In this document: one piece after another, positions 42,863 through 54,852 of the stretch
Layout: the number at the start of each line of letters is the position of its first letter
Numbering within the stretch: position 1 is the first letter of the stretch
Source: Blastococcus sp. TML/M2B
Lineage (GTDB): Bacteria; Actinomycetota; Actinomycetes; Mycobacteriales; Geodermatophilaceae
Length of the DNA stretch: 64,000 bases
Reading direction: 5' to 3'
NCBI RefSeq assembly: GCF_016612865.1
Contig: NZ_JAENZZ010000001.1
Span: forward strand, 310,001-374,000
Program-made: the position numbers and the translations under genes
The notes under the pieces: model-generated
Databases searched by the model: none
What the model was told of the DNA's origin: nothing
What the model saw: the letters and a program-made list of their open reading frames with translations, nothing else

Positions 42863-44361
42863 CCGCACCGCTCCCCGCCGGACCGGGCGCCGCGGCGCGC
42901 CTGGCGGTCGTCGCGGGCTGGGACGTGCCCGGGGTGCGCGGCGGGCTGGCGGCGCTCGGCGAGCTGGACGACGGCTTCCCGGCCTGGCGGGCGCGGCTGG
43001 ACGTCGTCGCCCGCACCCTGGAGGAGGGGCGTGACTGGTCCGGCCCGGCGGCGACGCAGGCGCGGGAACTGCTCCTGCAGCTGTCCTCCGCCGCGGCGTC
43101 GCTCGACGCGGGCTTCTCCGGCTCGCGCGCGGACTGCGCCCGGCTCCTGCGGGCGGCGATCACCGCGACCGACCGCGCGACCACCGCCCTGGCCCTCGCC
43201 CGCGAGCTGCCCGTCCCCCTGGACGCCGCCCTCGACGACGCGGGCACCCTGTCGGCCGCCGTGGACCGGCTGGTCCTCGGGCCGGCTGCGGTGGCGCCCG
43301 CGGTGACCGCCGCGCAGGAGGCGCTGGCTGCGGCCGAGGCGGTGCAGGCGGCCGCGGGACGGGCGGCCGGCGAGCTGCCCGCGCTCGTCGCCCTGCCCGG
43401 TGGGTCGATCGGTCCGGTCGGCCCGCCGCCCGCGCTCCCCGCCGCGGGCTCGCCTGCCCTCGTCGCCCGCTGGTGGGCGGCGCTCCCGCTGGCCGACCAG
43501 CTGTCGCTGATCGCCAGCGAGCCCGGGCGGGTGGGCGCGATGGACGGCGTGCCCGCCTGGGCGCGGGACCGCGCCAACCGGATCGCGCTCGGCGAGGTGC
43601 TCGCCGATCCGGCGGCCGGCGACGGGGTCCGGGCGGCCGCGCGGGTGGTCGACGAGCTGCTGGCGGGGGAGGAGCGCGCCGGGCGGAGCGCCCAGCTCCA
43701 CCTCCTCGACCTGGCCGGCGACCGGGTCGCGGTGGCGTTCGGCGACGTCGACACCGCGGACGCGGTCGCCCTGGTCGTCCCCGGCATGGCCACCTCGCCG
43801 GCCGACGACCTCGCCGCCGTCTCCGGGGACGCGCGCGACCTGGCCCGCGCCGCGCGGGAGGCCGAACCGGGCGTCGCCGTGGCGACCGTGGCCTGGCTGG
43901 GCTACCGGGCGCCGCAGTTCCTCTCCGCGGCCGCCCGCGGGGCCGCGACGCGGGGCGGCGCGCTCCTCGACCGGGCGCTCGGCGGGCTGGCCGCGGCGCG
44001 GGCCGCGACCGGTGCCCCGCCGGCGCGGACGACGGTCGTCGCGCACAGCTACGGCACCGTCGTCGTCGACGAGGCCGCCGATCGGCCCGGTCGGCTGGCC
44101 GCCGATGCCCTCGTCCTGCTGGGCAGCCCCGGGATGGAGGAGACCGCCGCGGACCTGGAGGCCGCCGAGGTCTTCGACGCCGCGTCGCCGGCCGATCCGG
44201 TGTCGTGGGTGGGCTGGTTCGGCACCGAGACGTGGTCCCGGGCGTTCGGCTCCACGGGCCTCCCGGCGGACGCCGGAACGGGCCACTCGGGGTGGTTCGA
44301 CCCCGACCGGCCGACGCTCGCCGCCGTGGGGGAGGTGGTCGTGGGCACGCGCCCGGGCTGA
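42859..44361 (+). CDS. DUF1023 alpha/beta hydrolase
   Basis: A 500-residue protein. The N-terminal 180 residues are helical and WXG-like (DGFPAWRARLDVVARTLEEGRDWSGPAATQAR), a region that could pair with the upstream EspC-like partner. The C-terminal DUF1023 domain has VALVVPGMATSPADDLAA, the nucleophile elbow VVAHSYGTVVVDEAA and the terminal GHSGWFDPDRPTL with the catalytic His. Members are predicted lipases or esterases of the actinobacterial envelope. GTG overlaps the preceding stop. No ESX machinery genes are in the window. Confidence 0.82.
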   Translation: MTAPLPAGPGAAARLAVVAGWDVPGVRGGLAALGELDDGFPAWRARLDVVARTLEEGRDWSGPAATQARELLLQLSSAAASLDAGFSGSRADCARLLRAAITATDRATTALALARELPVPLDAALDDAGTLSAAVDRLVLGPAAVAPAVTAAQEALAAAEAVQAAAGRAAGELPALVALPGGSIGPVGPPPALPAAGSPALVARWWAALPLADQLSLIASEPGRVGAMDGVPAWARDRANRIALGEVLADPAAGDGVRAAARVVDELLAGEERAGRSAQLHLLDLAGDRVAVAFGDVDTADAVALVVPGMATSPADDLAAVSGDARDLARAAREAEPGVAVATVAWLGYRAPQFLSAAARGAATRGGALLDRALGGLAAARAATGAPPARTTVVAHSYGTVVVDEAADRPGRLAADALVLLGSPGMEETAADLEAAEVFDAASPADPVSWVGWFGTETWSRAFGSTGLPADAGTGHSGWFDPDRPTLAAVGEVVVGTRPG

Positions 44362-44476
44362 CCCCTCGGCGGGAGGCCCCTTCCGCCCGCGGGAACAGTC
44401 GCGCAGCATGCACGTTCGGCAAGGGGACGGCACGCCCACCCGGGCTCGTCCCGGGCGCGCCGTCGGCAGGGTGGCC

Positions 44477-44620
44477 TACCGTGGCCCGCCGAGGGGGCAT
44501 CCACGTCGCGGCACCGCGCCGTGCGAAGCCCCCGTCCGGATGCGGGCACCACCCGCAGAGCGCCGGCCCGCAGCACAGCACCACACAGCACCACCCCCAG
44601 GCACCACCGACAGGAGCACC
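44477..44620 (+). promoter_or_regulatory. probable topA promoter and leader
   Basis: TACCGT at 44477-44482 fits the -10 consensus, giving a leader of about 135 bases before the GTG at 44621. The leader has a run of AGCACCAC-like repeats (44567-44605) of unknown role. No gene is seen between 44362 and 44620. Confidence 0.35.
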
Positions 44621-47465
<2,845 letters not shown>

Positions 47466-47493
47466 GCCGGTCCCGGCCGCCCCGACCCCGTGG

Positions 47494-48297
47494 TCAGGAC
47501 GGCCGGGTGCCGACGGCGAAGATCCGGCGGAACGGCAGCACGGTCGTGCCGTCGGCGCGCTCCGGGTAGGCGTCGCGCAGCGCGGCGGCGTGCTCCGCGG
47601 TGAACGCGGCGGCGTCCGCCGCGCCGAGCCGGGCGAGCACCGGCCGCAGCACCGTGCTGCGCACCCAGCCGAGCACCGGGTCGGACCCGGTCAGCACGTG
47701 CAGGTAGGTGGTCTCCCAGACGTCGGCGGCCAGCCCGGCCGCGCCGAGGACGTCGAGGTACCCGGCCGGCTCGAGCACGGCCGACGGCGACGGTGCCGCA
47801 CCGGCGACCCGGGCGGCCCACCTCGGCGAACGGCACAGGTCGGCCAGCAGCGCGTGCGTCGGTGCCCGGGAGTTGCCCGGCACCTGCACCGCCAGCGCGC
47901 CGCCCGGCGCGAGGTGCCCCGCCCACCGCTCCAGCAGCCGGTCGTGGCCGGGGACCCAGTGCAGCACCGCGTTGCTCACCAGCACGTCGACGGGGCCGTC
48001 GGGCCGCCAGTCCCGCACATCACCGAGCCGGAACTCCAGCCCCGGCCGGGCGGGCGCGGTGGCCAGCATCGCGGGCGAGGAGTCGACGCCGGTCACCCGC
48101 GCGGCCGGCCAGCGGTCGGCCAGCAGTGCGGTCGCCGAGCCCTCGCCGCAGCCCAGGTCGACCACGACGGCCGGGGCGGCGACGTCCACGCGGGCGACCA
48201 GGTCGAGGAACGGTCGCGCCCGCTCGCGGGCGTTCCGCAGGTAGACGGCGGGATCCCAGTCGCCGTCCGACGGTTCCGGCTGCTCGTCCGCGCGCAC
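47494..48297 (-). CDS. tam: trans-aconitate 2-methyltransferase-like SAM methyltransferase
   Basis: A 267-residue class I methyltransferase. The N-terminus DWDPAVYLRNARERARPFLDLVARV is characteristic of Tam. The SAM motif is VVDLGCGEGSATALL, and the next strand VTGVDSSPAML. The family-specific VSNAVLHWVPGHDRLLERW and LAVQVPGNSRAPTHALL follow. Tam methylates trans-aconitate, relieving its inhibition of aconitase. Monocistronic and convergent with topA. Confidence 0.85.
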   Translation of the reverse strand: MRADEQPEPSDGDWDPAVYLRNARERARPFLDLVARVDVAAPAVVVDLGCGEGSATALLADRWPAARVTGVDSSPAMLATAPARPGLEFRLGDVRDWRPDGPVDVLVSNAVLHWVPGHDRLLERWAGHLAPGGALAVQVPGNSRAPTHALLADLCRSPRWAARVAGAAPSPSAVLEPAGYLDVLGAAGLAADVWETTYLHVLTGSDPVLGWVRSTVLRPVLARLGAADAAAFTAEHAAALRDAYPERADGTTVLPFRRIFAVGTRPS

Positions 48298-48409
48298 GCC
48301 GGGACGCTAGCCCCCCGGACGGCCGAAAGGGATCGGGATCGTCGGTGCCGGCCGGTAGCGTGAGCTCTCCGGGGCCAGCTCCGCCCCCTCCGCCACGAAC
48401 CCGGGAGCC

Positions 48410-50647
48410 GTGATCCAGCCCGACCCGACGCCACCGGTGCCGCCGCGCGATGAGCCGGCGACGCCGGACGAGCGGACCGCACCCCCGGCCGACGGCCTGC
48501 CGCCGGCGGCGACGCCGGTCGCGCCGGACGGCGGCGCCCGGCCGGGCGTCGGCCTGGTCGCCAAGCTGCGCGCGGTGCTGCGGGTGCGCGACTTCCGCAA
48601 GCTGTGGCTGTCGATGTCACTGTCCAGCTTCGGCGACTGGCTGGGCCTGCTGGCCATCACCGCGACCGCGACGGCGCTGGTGGACGGCTTCGCGGCGGCC
48701 AACTTCGCCCTCGGCGGCGTGCTGCTGTTCCGCCTGCTCCCCGCGATCGTGCTCGGCCCGCTGGCCGGCGCGTTCGCCGACCGCTTCGACCGCCGCAAGA
48801 CGATGGTCGTCACCGACATCCTCCGGTTCGGCCTGTTCGCGTCGATCCCGATCGTCGACGAGCTGGTCTGGCTGTTCGTCGCGCAGTTCCTCATCGAGGC
48901 GATCAGCCTGTTCTGGATCCCGGCGAAGGACGCCGCCGTCCCGAACATGCTGCGCAAGGACCAGCTGGAGCCGGCCAACCAGCTCTCCCTGGTGACCACC
49001 TACGGGCTGACGCCGGTGCTCGCCGCGGTCGTGTTCGCGGTGCTGAACTCGACCGACGGCTGGCTGCAGACCTGGCTGCCCGACGTCGACCAGGTCGACG
49101 TCGCGCTGTACCTGAACGCCCTCACCTTCCTCGTCGCCGCCGTCGTCATCTGGCGGCTGCCCTCGATCAGCGGCCGCCGGGCCGCCGACGCGGTCACCGA
49201 GCGGGAGAGCTTCCTCGGCTCGCTGAGGAACGGCTTCTCCTTCGCCGGGCACACGCCGTTGGTCCGGGGCCTGGTCGTCGGCATCACCGGCGCCTTCGCC
49301 GCCGCCGGCGTGATCATCGCGACCGGCCAGGCGTACTCGAACGCCCTCGGTGGTGGCGAGTCCGCCTACGGGCTGCTGTTCGGCGCCGTCTTCATCGGGC
49401 TGGGGCTCGGCATCGCGCTGGGGCCGAGCGTGGCCCACGACCTGGCCCGCGAGCGGCTCTTCGGCATCGCGATCGTCGGCGCCGGGATCATGGTCGTGAT
49501 CATGTCGTGGACGTCCACGCTGTGGGTCGCGCTGCTGCTGGTGGTCCTCATGGGCTTCTTCGCGGGCATCGCCTACCTGGCCGGCTTCACGCTGCTCGGC
49601 ACGGAGGTGCAGGACGAGGTGCGCGGCCGCACCTTCGCGATCGTCCAGTCCCTGGTCCGGGCCGCGCTGATCCTGTCGCTGGCGGTCGTGCCCTTCGGGG
49701 TGGGGCTGATCGGGCGGCACTCGGTCGACCTCGGCGTCGTCACCCTCCCGGTCACCGGCGAGCGGATCATGCTGCTGGCCGCCGGGCTGCTCGCCGTCGG
49801 CGTCGGGCTGCTGGCCTACCGGCAGATGGACGACGGCCGGCCGGTCCCGCTGCTCGCCGACGTCGTCACCGCCCTGCGCCGGGACACCACCGCCCGGCGC
49901 CGGCTGGCCGGGGGCGGGGTGTTCATCGCCTTCGAGGGCGGCGAGGGCGCCGGCAAGTCCACCCAGGTCAAGCGCTTGCAGGAGTGGCTGACCAACGAGG
50001 GGCTGGTGGCCCGCACCACCTTCGAGCCGGGCGCGACGCCGTCGGGCGCGGGCATCCGGGCGATCCTGCTGGACCGGTCGCACACCGCCATCGCCCCCCG
50101 CTCGGAGGCGCTGCTCTACGCCGCGGACCGCGCCCAGCACGTGCACGACGTGCTCCGGCCGGCCCTCGACGCCGGCGAGGTGGTCATCACCGACCGGTTC
50201 GTGGACAGCTCGCTGGCCTACCAGGGCGCCGGCCGCACGATCCCGCTGGACGACGTCCGGATGCTCTCCCGCTGGGCCACCGGCGGGCTGCGCCCCGACC
50301 TCACCGTGCTGCTGGACCTGCCGCCGGAGACCGGGCTGGCCCGCGCCCGCGGCCGGTCGGTGGCCGACCGCATGGAATCGGAGTCCCTGGAGTTCCACCA
50401 GCGGGTGCGGCAGACCTTCCGCGCCCTGGCCGAGAGCGACCCCGACCGCTACCTCGTGCTGGACGCCACCCGCGACCTCGACGAGCTCGCCGCCGCCATC
50501 CGCGTGCGCGTCGCCGAGCTGCTCTCCGGGCTGCCGCTGCAGACACTCCCGCAGACCGACCCGGAGCGCACCCAGGGGGCGGCCCCGACGCCGGTGCAGC
50601 GCCACCCGCACGCCCAGACCGGCCCGACCCCGCAGCTGCACCCATGA
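48410..50647 (+). CDS. tmk: fusion of MFS-type transporter and thymidylate kinase
   Basis: A 745-residue protein in one uninterrupted frame. Residues 1-60 are Pro-rich. Residues 60-480 form an MFS-like domain with about 11-12 membrane segments and the loop GAFADRFDRRKTMVVTDILR. Residues 500-715 are dTMP kinase: P-loop FIAFEGGEGAGKSTQVKRL, TDRFVDSSLAYQG for the base site and LLDLPPETGLARARGRS for the LID. It makes dTDP for DNA synthesis. The kinase part is complete. MFS-linked Tmk is known in some actinobacteria (for example Streptomyces). The stop overlaps the delta prime gene. Confidence 0.9.
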   Translation: MIQPDPTPPVPPRDEPATPDERTAPPADGLPPAATPVAPDGGARPGVGLVAKLRAVLRVRDFRKLWLSMSLSSFGDWLGLLAITATATALVDGFAAANFALGGVLLFRLLPAIVLGPLAGAFADRFDRRKTMVVTDILRFGLFASIPIVDELVWLFVAQFLIEAISLFWIPAKDAAVPNMLRKDQLEPANQLSLVTTYGLTPVLAAVVFAVLNSTDGWLQTWLPDVDQVDVALYLNALTFLVAAVVIWRLPSISGRRAADAVTERESFLGSLRNGFSFAGHTPLVRGLVVGITGAFAAAGVIIATGQAYSNALGGGESAYGLLFGAVFIGLGLGIALGPSVAHDLARERLFGIAIVGAGIMVVIMSWTSTLWVALLLVVLMGFFAGIAYLAGFTLLGTEVQDEVRGRTFAIVQSLVRAALILSLAVVPFGVGLIGRHSVDLGVVTLPVTGERIMLLAAGLLAVGVGLLAYRQMDDGRPVPLLADVVTALRRDTTARRRLAGGGVFIAFEGGEGAGKSTQVKRLQEWLTNEGLVARTTFEPGATPSGAGIRAILLDRSHTAIAPRSEALLYAADRAQHVHDVLRPALDAGEVVITDRFVDSSLAYQGAGRTIPLDDVRMLSRWATGGLRPDLTVLLDLPPETGLARARGRSVADRMESESLEFHQRVRQTFRALAESDPDRYLVLDATRDLDELAAAIRVRVAELLSGLPLQTLPQTDPERTQGAAPTPVQRHPHAQTGPTPQLHP

Positions 50648-51819
50648 GCGTGGTGGCGGGCCAGGGCGTCTGGGCGAAGGTGATCGGCCAGCCCGCGGTG
50701 GTGGCGGAGCTGCGGGCGGCGATCGACGACCCCACGGCGATGACGCACGCCTGGCTGTTCACCGGCCCGCCGGGATCCGGCCGGTCGGTGGCCGCGCGGG
50801 CCTTCGCCGCGGCGCTGCAGTGCCCCGACGGCGGCGACGGCACCTGCCACGCCTGCCGGACGGTGCTCGCCGGGACGCACGCCGACGTGACGGTGATCGT
50901 CCCGGACGGGCTGTCCATCGGGGTCAACGAGGCCCGCGAGCTGGTGCGGGTGGCCGGGCGGTCGCCGTCCCAGGGCCGGTGGCAGATGATCATCGTCGAG
51001 GACGCCGACCGGATGAGCGAGTCCGCGTCGAACGCGGTGCTCAAGATGATCGAGGAGCCGCCGCCGCGCACCGTGGTGATGCTGTGCGCGCCGAGCCTGC
51101 ACCCCGACGACGTCCCGGTGACCATCCGCTCGCGCTGCCGCGTCGTCGCGCTGCGGACCCCCACGGTCGCGGCCATCTCCGAGGTCCTGGTGGCCGACGG
51201 CGTCGACCCGGCGCTGGCCGCGTGGTCGGCCGCGGCCTCCGGCGGCCACGTGGGCCGGGCCCGCCGGCTGGCGCGGGACGAGGAGGCGCGGCTGGCCCGC
51301 AAGGCGGTGCTCGACGTCCCGCTGCGGCTGGTCTCCCTGGCCGCCTGCATGGACGCCGCCGACGACCTCGTCGGGGCCGCCAAGGAGGAGACCGAGGCGG
51401 CCACCGAGGTGCTCGACGGCGCCGAGACCGACGCGCTGAAGAACAGCCTGGGAGTGGGCGCGCGCGGGCCGGGCGTGGTCGCGGCCAGCAGGGGGAGCGC
51501 CGGCCAGCTCAAGGAGCTGGAGAAGCGGCAGAAGTCGCGGGCCACCCGCATCGGACGGGACTCCCTGGACCGGGCGCTGGTCGACCTCGCCGGGCTCTAC
51601 CGGGACGCGCTGGTGCTGGCGGCGGCACCGTCCGGGGAGCTGCCGCTCAACCACCCGGACCGCCGCGCGGACGCCGTGGAGCTGGCCCGGCTGATCGGCC
51701 CCGAGGGGGCGCTGCGCCGGATCGACGCCATCCTCGACTGCCGGACGGCGCTGGAGCAGAACGTCAAGCCGCAGATCGCGCTGGAGGCGCTCACCGTCGC
51801 CCTGCGGCTGCCCGCCTGA
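50644..51819 (+). CDS. holB: DNA polymerase III subunit delta prime
   Basis: A 391-residue clamp-loader subunit. The N-terminus WAKVIGQPAVVAELRAAI and the P-loop GPPGSGRSVAARAFAAAL, with Arg in place of the ATP-binding Lys, fit delta prime, which does not hydrolyse ATP. Cysteines in CPDGGDGTCHACRT form the zinc module. The family segment VEDADRMSESASNAVLKMIEEPPPRTVVML follows, with an SRC motif (TIRSRCRVV). ATG overlaps the tmk stop (ATGA), as in the common tmk-holB pairing. Rv3644c equivalent. Confidence 0.92.
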   Translation: MSVVAGQGVWAKVIGQPAVVAELRAAIDDPTAMTHAWLFTGPPGSGRSVAARAFAAALQCPDGGDGTCHACRTVLAGTHADVTVIVPDGLSIGVNEARELVRVAGRSPSQGRWQMIIVEDADRMSESASNAVLKMIEEPPPRTVVMLCAPSLHPDDVPVTIRSRCRVVALRTPTVAAISEVLVADGVDPALAAWSAAASGGHVGRARRLARDEEARLARKAVLDVPLRLVSLAACMDAADDLVGAAKEETEAATEVLDGAETDALKNSLGVGARGPGVVAASRGSAGQLKELEKRQKSRATRIGRDSLDRALVDLAGLYRDALVLAAAPSGELPLNHPDRRADAVELARLIGPEGALRRIDAILDCRTALEQNVKPQIALEALTVALRLPA

Positions 51820-51856
51820 CCCCCGGCCCCTGCGCCGGATCGCGGCGGCGGTGCCG

Positions 51857-51862
51857 TAGTCT
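51857..51862 (+). promoter_or_regulatory. -10 element of the tRNA-Thr gene
   Basis: TAGTCT fits TANNNT and lies 14 bases before the mature tRNA start, a reasonable distance for a short 5' leader. Confidence 0.45.
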
Positions 51863-51876
51863 GTGCGGGCACGTCC

Positions 51877-51949
51877 GCCGCCTTAGCTCAGTCGGTAGAG
51901 CATCTCACTCGTAATGAGAAGGTCGTCGGTTCGATTCCGACAGGCGGCT
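51877..51949 (+). tRNA. tRNA-Thr (anticodon CGT)
   Basis: A 73-base cloverleaf. The acceptor stem GCCGCCT pairs with AGGCGGC (one pair a wobble or mismatch aside) with discriminator T. The D arm is GCTCAGTCGGTAGAGC, the anticodon stem TCTCA/TGAGA with loop CTCGTAA (anticodon 51910-51912) and the T arm GTCGGTTCGATTCCGAC. CCA is not encoded. It reads ACG codons. A terminator follows at 51961. Confidence 0.95.
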
Positions 51950-51960
51950 CTGCCAGGGAT

Positions 51961-51992
51961 CAGCGGGTCCTCCCTCCGGGGAGGGCCCGCTG
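51961..51992 (+). terminator. terminator after tRNA-Thr
   Basis: A 14-bp stem (51961-51974 with 51979-51992), containing one G-T pair and a four-base loop, followed by TGTCTCGTTC. It lies 11 bases downstream of the tRNA. Confidence 0.8.
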
Positions 51993-52134
51993 TCTCGTTC
52001 CCGGGGTCCGCGACCCCATGCGCCCCGTCCGTGCAGGGTCGGTGGTTCCACTACAGATCCGGCGCCGCATTGCCGATGAACAGGACCGACGAGTGCGTCG
52101 GGCAGCGTGCGGATCGCGGGGGAGGAAGCCGGCA

Positions 52135-53640
52135 GTGGTGGCATCGACGCCCGGCAGCGACGGGCTAGCGCCCGCGCCCGCCGTGGCGGCCGGGCCCGGG
52201 CACGCGGCGTCACCCGAGGGCCGGCCGTGGGTGCTGGCGGCGTACGGCGTCGTGACGACCGTGGCCCTGGTCGTCTTCGGCGTCGACCCGACGCTGGGCG
52301 TCATCGCCGGAGCGCTCAACGTCGTCTTCGCGGTCTTCTTCATCCGGCACCTCTCCTTCGCCGTCGCCGCCGCGCGGTGGGCCGAGCGCGACCTCCTGGC
52401 CGCGGACATCGGCCTGGGGGACTACACCCCGGACGTCGCGGTCCTCGTCGGCTGCAAGAACGAGGAACTGGTCGTCGACGGCATGGTCAGCGCGCTGCTG
52501 GCCCTGGACTACCCGGCCCACCGGCTGACCCTGGTCGTGGTCGACGACGGATCGGACGACGACACCGGTCCGAAGCTGGACGCGTGGGCCGCCCGGGAGC
52601 CCCGGCTGCGCGTGCTGCACCGGCCCCCGGGCGCCGGCGGGGGGAAGTCCGGTGCCCTCAACGACGCCCTGGCACTCGTCGAGGCCGAGGTCGTGCTCGT
52701 CTTCGACGCCGACCACGAGCCGGAGCCTTCGGCGCTGCGCCGGCTGGTCCGGCACTTCCGCGACCCCACGGTCGGCGCGGTCATGGGCCGGTGCGTCATC
52801 CGCAACGGCAAGGACTCGTCCATGGCCGGGACCGTCTTCGTCGACTACCTCTCCGGCTACCTGGTCAACGAGTACGGCCGCCAGGCCCTGTTCGAGCTGC
52901 CCGCCTACGGTGGCGCCAACTGCGCCGTGCGGATGTCGACGCTGCGCGCACTGGGCGGCTGGAACCCGGAGACCGTCACCGAGGACACCGACCTCACGCT
53001 GCGGATCCTCATGGCCGGCCAGCGGGTGCGCTTCGACGTCACCGCGATCGACTTCGAGGAAGCGGTCGTCACCGCCCAGCGGTTCTGGAAGCAGCGGTAC
53101 CGGTGGGCGCGCGGCCACCAGAAGTGCCTGCGCGACTACTGGCGTCCGCTGATGCGCTCCCCGCACCTCTCGCTGCTCGAGAAGGTCGAGACGACGCTGT
53201 TCCTGCTCGTCTACCACGTGCCGGTGCTCAGCGGGCTGGGGCTGCTGCTCACGGTCCTGCGCGCCTTCGGCATCGGCGACCTGCCCGCCGTCGCGGTGCT
53301 GCCCCTGTCGATGCTGCTGTTCGTCGGCCCCCTGGCCGAGCTGTGCGTGGGCCTGCTCGTCGGCCGGGTCGAGCGCCGGTCGGCCTGGCGGCTGCTCGGC
53401 TTCCTGCCCTCGTTCGCGCTGGCGGTGGTCATCACCACCCGGGCCTACGTCGACGGGATGCTCGGCCGCCCGTACACGTGGGTGAAGACCTCCCGCTCCG
53501 GCGCGACGTCCACGGTCCGCCCGGCTGCGGTCGCGCGGGCGGAGAGCGCCGGCCCCGCTGCCGTGCCCGCGGGGGCGCCGACCCGCCCGCGGACCTTCGC
53601 CCTGAGCGGCCCGCGGCCCGCGGAGGTGGGGGAGCGATGA
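52135..53640 (+). CDS. processive glycosyltransferase family 2, membrane-bound
   Basis: About 501 residues. Two N-terminal membrane segments (WVLAAYGVVTTVALVVFGV and VIAGALNVVFAVFFI) precede the cytoplasmic GT2 domain with VVVDDGSDDDTG, the metal-binding FDADHEPEPSAL, the catalytic-base segment TEDTDLTLRIL and the processivity motif QRYRWARGH (QxxRW). Three C-terminal segments follow. This is the cellulose/hyaluronan/poly-GlcNAc synthase architecture, so it probably polymerises a sugar and moves it across the membrane. GTG at 52135 follows GGAGGA; an upstream ATG at 52018 lacks support. First gene of the exosortase locus. Confidence 0.85.
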   Translation: MVASTPGSDGLAPAPAVAAGPGHAASPEGRPWVLAAYGVVTTVALVVFGVDPTLGVIAGALNVVFAVFFIRHLSFAVAAARWAERDLLAADIGLGDYTPDVAVLVGCKNEELVVDGMVSALLALDYPAHRLTLVVVDDGSDDDTGPKLDAWAAREPRLRVLHRPPGAGGGKSGALNDALALVEAEVVLVFDADHEPEPSALRRLVRHFRDPTVGAVMGRCVIRNGKDSSMAGTVFVDYLSGYLVNEYGRQALFELPAYGGANCAVRMSTLRALGGWNPETVTEDTDLTLRILMAGQRVRFDVTAIDFEEAVVTAQRFWKQRYRWARGHQKCLRDYWRPLMRSPHLSLLEKVETTLFLLVYHVPVLSGLGLLLTVLRAFGIGDLPAVAVLPLSMLLFVGPLAELCVGLLVGRVERRSAWRLLGFLPSFALAVVITTRAYVDGMLGRPYTWVKTSRSGATSTVRPAAVARAESAGPAAVPAGAPTRPRTFALSGPRPAEVGER

Positions 53641-54852
53641 CGTCCGTCGCCGCCGACCCGGCGCCCGCGGTGTCCCGCAGGGCCGGCCTCGTCCGCCGGG
53701 GGAGCGCCCGCCGGCTGTTCCCCGTGGCGCTGGACCTGGTCCTCGCGGCGCTGATCTGCTTCGTCGGCTTTCGCTACCTGACCGATCCGCTGCGCGAACT
53801 CGAAGCGCTCGGCCTCGCCCAGGTGGTCTCCTGGATCGAGCCGGGGCGGGCCTCGGACATCCTGCCGGGGCACGTCCTGCTCTTCCCCGAGCGCGGCGGC
53901 ATGATCGACGCCGTCGTCACGGCCTCGTGCTCGTCGATCCTGTCGGTGCTCGGGCTGACCGCCCTCACCGCCGTCATCCTGCGCGGTCGCAAGCTCCACG
54001 CGGTCGCCGGGCTGCTGGTCGCCGTCGCCGCCCTCCTCGTGCTCAACCACGTGCGGCTGCTGCTGTCGGCCCTGGCCGGCATGTGGTGGAGCGACGCCGC
54101 GCTCGTGCTCTTCCACGACTGGGTCGGCACGCTGTGGAACCTGGCCGCCACCCTGGGCGGGTTCCTGCTCATGGTGTGGTTCGCCCTGCCGACCCTTGAG
54201 CGGGCGGAGCAGGACGTCGCGGGCCGGCACACCGCCCGCCGTCCCGACAGCTGGGCCCGACCCGGGCTCGGCTACCGGGCGCCGGAGGTCGAGGAGGCCC
54301 GGAAGCCGGGCCGACGGAGGACGTCGATCACCGGCCTGCTGCACCGCTACGTCTACCCGGCCCGGCTGTCCGCGTGGCTGGGCGCCCGACGGGAGGCCGG
54401 GCGGATCGACTACCGCATCGGTCACCTCCCGGTGTCGGCGCGCATCGCGCGCGTCCGGGCGCTGGTCTCCGACGGTCTCGGCCGCGCACCCGGCCTCGCT
54501 GGTCGCGGTCGCCTCCTACGACGAGGACCCGCTGGTCCTCGACGCCCTGGCGCAGGCGGTCGCGGCGCGCCAGTGGGAACCGGTCACGAACCACCGCGTG
54601 GCCGCCCTCCGGCTGTGGGCCCGCGGCTGGCTGCTGGCCCGCGGCCCCGGGAACGAGCCCGACGACCCGGTGCACGCCGTCGAGGAGCCGCACCTCCTCG
54701 ACGGGACCGTCCGCATCCCGGCCGTGACGGTCACCCGCATGGCGGTCCCGCCGCCGCCGCCCACCACCGGCCCGGACGGGCTCACCCGGCACCGCCGGCT
54801 CAGCTTCGCCCGCCCGCTCCCCCCGCAGACGCCACCAGGAGACGCCTCGTGA
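53637..54852 (+). CDS. exosortase/archaeosortase-family protease (frame broken near 54484)
   Basis: About 404 residues. The first 190 form a multi-pass membrane domain. The catalytic residues of the family can be placed as Cys98 in TASCSSILSV, Arg140 in LNHVRLLLSAL and His160 in LVLFHDWVG. A long cytoplasmic or extracytoplasmic C-terminal region (residues 190-404) is unusual. It includes LLHRYVYPARLSAWLG, then ASLVAVASYDEDPLVLDALAQAV, WEPVTNHRVAALRLWARGWLLA and a Pro-rich end. One extra base at 54483-54486 shifts this region; the correct frame ends at 54852, where the stop overlaps the next GTG. ATG overlaps the GT2 stop. Confidence 0.8.

Noticed and set aside
52018-52134. Upstream ATG for the GT2 gene
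   Set aside because: It overlaps the area directly after the tRNA terminator, lacks a ribosome site and adds a basic leader in front of the normal N-terminus.
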